Source of the DNA: Tomocerus qinae
Lineage: Eukaryota > Arthropoda > Collembola > Entomobryomorpha > Tomoceridae
Length of the DNA stretch: 64,000 nucleotides
Assembly: GCA_020055645.1 (NCBI GenBank)
Contig: CM034546.1
Coordinates: forward strand, 2,356,001 to 2,420,000
Direction of reading: 5' to 3'
Position numbers and translations under genes: made by a program. Under the pieces are notes generated by a model, which worked only from the letters and a program-made list of their open reading frames with translations, was not told where the DNA came from and did no database searches. Of the stretch, positions 57,857-64,000 are shown piece by piece (positions within the stretch are counted from its first letter, which is position 1; each line of letters starts with the position of its first letter).

Positions 57857-59846
57857 TCAATTAATGGAAACATTACATTGTTCTGCGTCATTATATAACC
57901 TATCATATACAGGTTTGGCAAGACTTTCACCATATTTCATTGCAGAATCATCAAAAAATCTTTCTCCGTCTTGACATTCTTCTTCAATTCCTTTGCAATT
58001 TCTGTAATGGTGCAAATAAGCCTTTTCAAATGGTATGTCAGCAAAGGTTCCGGTTCCAGATATTTCAACAATGTAATGAATAGCAATTTCCGTGATTTTG
58101 TCAGGAATCACAATGTGTTTGGACCTTAATTAAATTACAATAATAAATATTCAATTTGAATATACCATTTAAATTTTAATCCATTTAAAAATTTATTTTA
58201 CGTGATTCAAAAAGTAAATTATACCTTGACGCGTACTTGTCCTGTGGCACAAATCGAAAAAGTTTTGAGGATAGCCGTAATTGTTTGTATACATCTTCAG
58301 TCGATTTACCCAAATGAGATGATGAATTCAGAAATAACTCGTCGTCTGTTATCCATTCAGTGAAGAAAAATGCATTTCTAAATGTGTACGCTACAATTTC
58401 ACTTTGAGAATAATAACTATTGAAATATTTAATCATATCAGAATAATTATTGGCGATTGCAGGTACAATCATCTCATCCAAATCCAAACTAATTAAATAA
58501 TTAGAGACTCTTTTGTGACGGGTGAGGCAATCATGATGAGCCATAGATTGACCATGAATACGGAATTCTTTTAGCAGATAAGGATTCGACCATGGCAATA
58601 CTTCAAACAAATCTCCATAGCTGTTGATTACACAAGAAGTCTTTGGACCGATAGAAATGTTATACAAAGTGAATTTTTCTACACCAAAGAGTCGATGAAA
58701 TTCAACCCACTCAGTAAATCGAATGGGATCGTCGTAGTTGAATATCGGCTGCACACAAACAGAAAATCTGTATTTGTAATTCTCATCTTGATCTTTATAA
58801 TTAATTTTTAAGAGATTTGAAACAGTAGAATTCGATAAATAATTTAAGTCAATCACAGACACATAACTTGGAAGCTGGTACACATTGTCGTCAAAATTGC
58901 AAAATATATAGTAAGTCCTGAAAGCAAAAAATATATACATTTTAACATGGTTTTACAATTTGAATAGAATTTACGGATTAAATTTTAATTCCAATTAAAT
59001 AGAATTTTTAATGCATAGAATTTTATAGGAAGACATTGTTTGAATTTTAATTTTTAAAGAATACCTACTGGTATGGCATTTTATAATAATCGTTATCTTC
59101 AGAGAGATCTTTCAAAACAGAATTTACAGTTGCATAATGAATTCCATCGGATGTATACAACTGACAATAAAGTTTCTCTGGCGACTTTGTCGTCAATCCT
59201 GCTATTACAGTAATAGTAGCTGAAGATGCAGAACTGAAAGAAAAAATAGCAAGTACTAACTATAGATTCTAATATGGCATAATGAGGGTCTTCTAGCTGA
59301 CGATTACTTTTTAAATCAAAGCTGTTTTAAGGGAGAAGGGAAGAAATGACACTGAAATTTAAGAAAATTTTACTATAAATAAAAATGTAATTATTTGTAA
59401 ATTTGAAGCCATTTTCAATTTCAAAATAAAAGATGCCAATTTTTTAAAGAAGCTAGAATGCTCCTACGATTTTTATGACTTTATAATTTATATTTCCAAA
59501 CGTTCATTATAAATTTTTTTAAAGCGTAAAATAAAAAGTAATATTAAAAAACTTTTAAATGTAAAACTTGTAATGTAAAATTTTTTTACATTACTTACCC
59601 CTCATTTTTAAAATACCATGCTGAATATACGTAGTTTTTTTCATCCCCTATTCCCACTTTCTGAAAGTCTTTGTTCAGCGCAAGTCTCTTTTCATCTTCC
59701 GATAAATGTTTTGTGATAAATTCAATTTCTTTTTCTTTCGAATTTCCAAGATAGAAGAACACAAATAATAAGAAAATATTGAAGGAAATGAAACACATAT
59801 TACAACATCTTCTGCTTATTGCAAGATTCGAAATATTAATACGCAT
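57857..59846 (-). CDS. GT92 (DUF23) glycosyltransferase, 4 exons
   Basis: Golgi glycosyltransferase; the characterised nematode member adds galactose to core fucose of N-glycans (family knowledge). Exons on the minus strand are 59599-59846, 59069-59233, 58225-58917 and 57857-58124; phases match and give 457 aa. A type II signal-anchor (MCFISFNIFLLFVFFYLG, near residues 17-34) precedes a stem. The catalytic domain follows with the GT92 block SVCVQPIFNYDDPIRFTEWV, then FGVEKFTLYN, HDCLTRH and the metal-binding LISLDLDEM. Exon 4 supplies KHIVIPDKI and the motif IAIHYIVE, near the usual family end. GATTGCAG|GAAC just before the ATG suggests a 5' UTR intron. No break was seen. Confidence 0.88.
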
Positions 59847-62800
59847 TTTGTTCCTGCAATCAATAACATTTATTCATCATAGTAATATATTGTGCGACTT
59901 AAATTATCTTAACAAGCCTTTCTAAGGTTTTTAGGAAGCACAGTAAGTATTTAACGGCATGCAACAAGCTATTGAATGCTTTGTTACAATGAATTGAAAG
60001 AAGTTTTTTCGATTAATAGCAATATTTTTTAAATTTCCCTCCAGGTCGGGGGCAGACATTTCACCTATTTTCGAACTTGATCTTGTGAGGTATAGCTTAA
60101 GTACAAAATGTTAGGTTTACTGCACTCCAACCAAACTTTTTGTTTGTAGATTTTGTTACTTTGTACAGTGTCTTTTCTTAACAAATAAATTCCGCCAGTG
60201 TATACATAATATGTGAAATAAAAGTATGAACTGCAATGAGTGATTGTAGAGTTGACAGTTTTAATATTGTAAAATCTTACGTTTCATAGCCCAACAAAGT
60301 AGATAGAATTCTGAATGCCTGGTCAATGTCTGAATGGACTGAATGGTCCACCTATACTTCACCCTTAGAATTAGATACAATAGATTAAGTAAGGGTTTTG
60401 AGCTAAGGCAAGGTGGTTGGTGGACTTTACCAGTGCACCTTAAGATTGCCGATTGGAGTAGTTTTAGTCTGTCTAAATGTTAAGTTACAAGCTTTACCTT
60501 AATTAATGTGGTAATCAATATTTAAATATTGAATTATAACGTTATATTATAAATGCAACGCTTCTCCTTCTTTTATCCTTTGCGTCTTTAACAAAATGTT
60601 TAATATTGTGTCTAAATCTGGCACTGCTTATAAAAAAGCTACTTATTATTAAATTATTGTTGTTTTATGTAAAAATGGCAAATGGTTTACAATTACGAAT
60701 GTTAGAGTTTTGAAGTTTTCTTCTCCACAATACAATATTTGACGGGTACATCAACCTTGTATACACGTACTTTATCTTATCAAGAGCGTAAATAGAAGAT
60801 AAGATTAAAACAGCCGTAATTTCAAACCAATATCATTCATGATTCATGACATACGTAATACTTTAATTTTTCAGTGGTGCAATAATCAAAGATTAATTGG
60901 TTTTATTATTAACTGACAGTGAACTGGCCCGTGGAGCAACATTACATAGTATAGTACATCTGAAAACATATTGTACATTTATTTGACAAATGCCAGCAAA
61001 ATGATACACGAAATATTTTGTTTCGCATACTTTATACGTATAAGTCATAATCGAAGAAACAATTAATATTATTACTATTTATTGTTTTAAATATACAATT
61101 AGATAATATAATGTTATTAAGACCCAAATTAGTGAAAAACAGAATTAGTGCATTCAAAATCACTTTGGTTCAGCCTTACTTAGTGTAGTTGTTAAAACCT
61201 GTACATAAATACTCTTTTAATTAATATAACTTCCCGACTGTCCCAATCCCAACAATTACCTTTTATTTAATACAATAATTATAATAATTAAAGTTTAGTG
61301 TAGGTAGATAGATACTTAATTATAGTGGTTTTACAATGTCGGCTTGACAGGTAGCTATGAATTGACACATTGCAATTTACAATGGGAATAAGTAAAGCCA
61401 GTGTATGGATTAATTCAACCTGGTTTCAGGGTTAAGTTTTTGGGTATCTATATAATTTACAATACTCCCTTTTAGTTATCTTCATCCTTAATTGATAAAC
61501 TAATTTAAAGTTAAACTGTGACAGCAATGACATCAGCTGCTATATTATTTCATATTTAGGCACCGCATTTTATACGAAATTCAGTTATTTTTTACCAATT
61601 TGTGCCATTTATACCGTATAATATTAATTTTTAATGGAATGTATATAATTCATTCACATTCATTCACAAAACTTACCTTGTTAATTGTAGTATATTTTTT
61701 GTAAGTTGTCCCGGATCACAATTACACCAGCTCCTATACAGTATTTCCTATTTAGTTACCGAAATTTCTTCAAAATTCTGTACACGAAATGTAAATAAAA
61801 TTATTTGTTACCATTTATACCGTATACGATTAAGTTTTAGCGGGTTGTATTTAATTTTAAATACTATTAAAAACCTTACCTACTATTACCGTTTTTGAAA
61901 AGTCTAAATTAAAAATACTAATTATTTTTAGTACTAATTTAAAATACTTTAATATAAATAAATGCTTATATTTAAATTAAAGTTAAAATAAGTTAGCGTT
62001 TAGCTTTAGGTTAGCTATACTGCTATAGATAGGCAAACATATAAAATAAGTAAAAAATAATCTTTTAAAAAAGGTTTCGCATTTACAATTTATGTAAAAT
62101 TGGTATTAATTTCTGTTCCTCGGAAAATCCAATCTATTTACACTGAGAATAAATTGTATATTGCTATATACGATGTTACGTAATCAGAGTGTATAAACTG
62201 TGCACTCTACGTTTGTCACAGTCAATAAGATAAGACTTGTTGCTGAATCGACAAAATCCAATATATTTCAACGGACTGATAAATATGAAAGGCAGATGAT
62301 GAGAAATACATACCACAAGAAATATTGAGCTATGCTATCCATCCTGCTCCATAGCTCCATGTAATATTTTGTAATATACTATACTTTTATCTGTATTTGA
62401 AGGAGTTATATGTATATGCAATAGTTTAAATTTAGGATCACAAACCAGAGATGTGGCTACGTAAATCATGTGTGGACATATCAAAAATGAGAACCTGTAC
62501 TTTTACAGAATAAAGATTTCATTATACGTAATGCAATGCCTTTTCTTAATGTAATATTAAAAGTACTTTAAGACACAAGTATATGTTTACTCTCTTTTAA
62601 GTAATCTTATAGTCTGACTGGTGACTGAACTTGCTATCTAAAACTCTCTCTGCGATCTCTACGTTATTTGTCAATGATTATTTAAATCGTGAATTAAAAA
62701 AAAAGTCTTTCATATAAATTAATTCATTCTATTACATATCCGAAAACAATATTACTAATTGGAATTTTGGACCAAGAATTTCTAATTCCCTCACCATCAA

Positions 62801-63151
62801 CATAAGGTTATTAAAAGTTACTATAATTGAAATTGGCTGTATTGTGTATATAAGTTGTGGTTTCTCGTTTAATTGACTTCTGATTGATGCTACTACTAAA
62901 CCAAAATTTTACTAAACTGTACTAAAATATTTTAGTGGTTAGACGTACCTATAAATACTGGCAATTTGATTTATTAATACATAATATATTATTGTTAATG
63001 CACAAGACTAGCTGAACTGTGTATTATTATCATCAACTAATCAACTATGACTATAGTAATAAATAATACAATGATTTAAATTGTTTTCTACATTTCATGG
63101 GATAATAAAACTAACATCTGACCACTGTACCTATCTAATGCATAGATTGTA
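59847..63151. other. 3.3-kb intergenic region
   Basis: AT-rich with no supported gene. CCATTTATACCGTATA occurs twice (about 61607 and 61811) as part of a local duplication. TATATAAG at 62847-62854, 300 bp before the next start codon, may be the promoter of Endo H copy 3. Confidence 0.5.
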
Positions 63152-64000
63152 ATGGAGACAACTCAGAAGATGAATAAAAATGCGCCTTTGGGTGTTTTGT
63201 ACGTTGAAGTCAACAACACCAACTTTGCAAATGCTGGCTGTTACTCCGTCGGGTGCCAACAGCCGTTATTTGATATTGCAATAATATTTGCAGCAAATAT
63301 CAATTTCGACAATACAGAACGAAGAGCTTATTTGTACTTCAATCCGAGCGTTCAAAACGTTTTATCAAATGCCAATGAACTTATCAGACCTTTACAAGCT
63401 AAAGGGATAAAAGTCCTCCTTTCAGTCCTTGGCAACCACCAAGGAGCAGGAATTTGCAATTTCTCTACACCTGAAAGTGCCCATAAATTTGCAATTCAAT
63501 TGCGAGGTGCAGTGGAGCTGTATGGCTTGGATGGTATCGACTTTGACGACGAATATGCAGACTACGGTCATAACAACACGGATCAACCAAACGATTTTTC
63601 CTTTATCTATCTGCTGAGAGAACTAAGGAATCTGATTCCGGACAAGATCATTTCGCTTTACTATAAGGGCTCTGCCGTATCTAGACTAAGTTACAATGAA
63701 TTGACTGCTGGGGATTACCTGGACTACTGCTGGAATGCTAATTATGGATGTTTCAATCCTCCTGTAGTTCCTGGACTTGACAAAAATCAACTTGCCCCTG
63801 CGGCCGTGTGGCTGAAAGAAACTGATTTGTGTTTAGCTCAATTCCTTGCCACCCGAACGGTTGATGAGGGATACGGTGCCTTCCTGTACTATGATCTGCC
63901 TAATAAAGACATAAACATTTATCTCTCTGGCATCTCCGAAAGACTATATGGGTGCGAATCAAATCTCTGTGAAGATTGTCTTGACACTTGCCCTTCAAAA
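63152..64000 (+). CDS. Endo H-type GH18, copy 3 (runs off the window)
   Basis: Open from ATG at 63152 to the last base (283 codons) with no stop, so the 3' end lies outside the window. It is homologous to copies 1 and 2 but more diverged: LDGIDFDDEYADYG carries the catalytic motif, and KVLLSVLGNHQGAG, IPDKIISLYYKGSA, QLAPAAVWL and RTVDEGYGAFLYYDL keep the barrel blocks. It has extra cysteines (for example NYGCFNPP, DLCLAQ and a CEDCLDTC-containing tail), which could form disulphides in a secreted form, but no signal peptide is visible at METTQKMNKNAP. Likely active. Confidence 0.88.
   Translation, partial: METTQKMNKNAPLGVLYVEVNNTNFANAGCYSVGCQQPLFDIAIIFAANINFDNTERRAYLYFNPSVQNVLSNANELIRPLQAKGIKVLLSVLGNHQGAGICNFSTPESAHKFAIQLRGAVELYGLDGIDFDDEYADYGHNNTDQPNDFSFIYLLRELRNLIPDKIISLYYKGSAVSRLSYNELTAGDYLDYCWNANYGCFNPPVVPGLDKNQLAPAAVWLKETDLCLAQFLATRTVDEGYGAFLYYDLPNKDINIYLSGISERLYGCESNLCEDCLDTCPSK

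Noticed and set aside
57020-62370. Weakly similar segments near 57020, 57580 and 62230
   Set aside because: Similarity is short and imperfect by eye; not enough to define an element.
63429-63617. Short plus-strand frame inside Endo H copy 3
   Set aside because: Out of frame with the long open reading frame from 63152 that carries the GH18 motifs.
1-64000. tRNA, rRNA or CRISPR loci
   Set aside because: No B-box-like plus acceptor-stem pairing, rRNA blocks or regular spacer arrays were recognised on either strand.

Overview
The window reads as nuclear DNA of an arthropod, most likely a springtail (Collembola). It is AT-rich. Its genes have short GT-AG introns and TATA/initiator promoters. It carries a seven-transmembrane gustatory receptor, a cluster of divergent ionotropic receptors, a CYP2-clan-like P450, a sigma-class GST and a C2H2 zinc-finger gene with a ZAD-like N-terminus. 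It also carries bacterial-looking Endo H-type GH18 genes and a GT11 fucosyltransferase. The springtail assignment is inference from this gene mix; the eukaryotic and arthropod character is much firmer.

Layout. At 0.1-1.1 kb (minus) lies a four-exon sigma GST. At 2.1-4.4 kb a 117-bp tandem array is interrupted by a 1.8-kb foldback transposon. At 5.1-5.5 kb lies a two-exon small secreted precursor, at 6.6-7.9 kb (minus) a three-exon gustatory receptor, and at 12.3-14.8 kb an eight-exon P450. Two further foldback elements and low-complexity DNA fill 15.1-19.2 kb. At 19.6-23.7 kb lies a gene with a spliced 5' UTR and one long coding exon for a VWA domain plus RING1-IBR-RING2 E3 ligase; a decayed partial copy lies at 29.6-30.2 kb. 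Three related ionotropic-receptor loci, all on the minus strand, lie at 24.6-26.5, 33.8-35.7 and 42.9-43.4 kb. They are respectively frameshifted near the C-terminus, interrupted in the signal peptide, and a short remnant.

From 37.8 kb to the end the region is built from duplications: a cysteine-rich defensin-like peptide gene and a dead copy of it, and three Endo H-like genes (40.6, 51.6 and 63.2 kb), the middle one with a stop codon directly after the catalytic motif. A recent Ty1/copia retrotransposon lies at 43.6-50.6 kb, with 416-bp LTRs that differ at one position by eye and a 5-bp target duplication. Unusually, its last open frame carries an envelope-like glycoprotein fused downstream of RNase H. 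Two glycosyltransferases, GT11 and GT92, sit between Endo H copies 2 and 3.

How the genes relate. GST and P450 are detoxification and metabolic enzymes. The gustatory and ionotropic receptors are chemosensory. The Endo H-like, GT11 and GT92 genes all act on glycans and sit within about 24 kb of each other; a functional link is only inference. No operon-like organisation is expected or seen.
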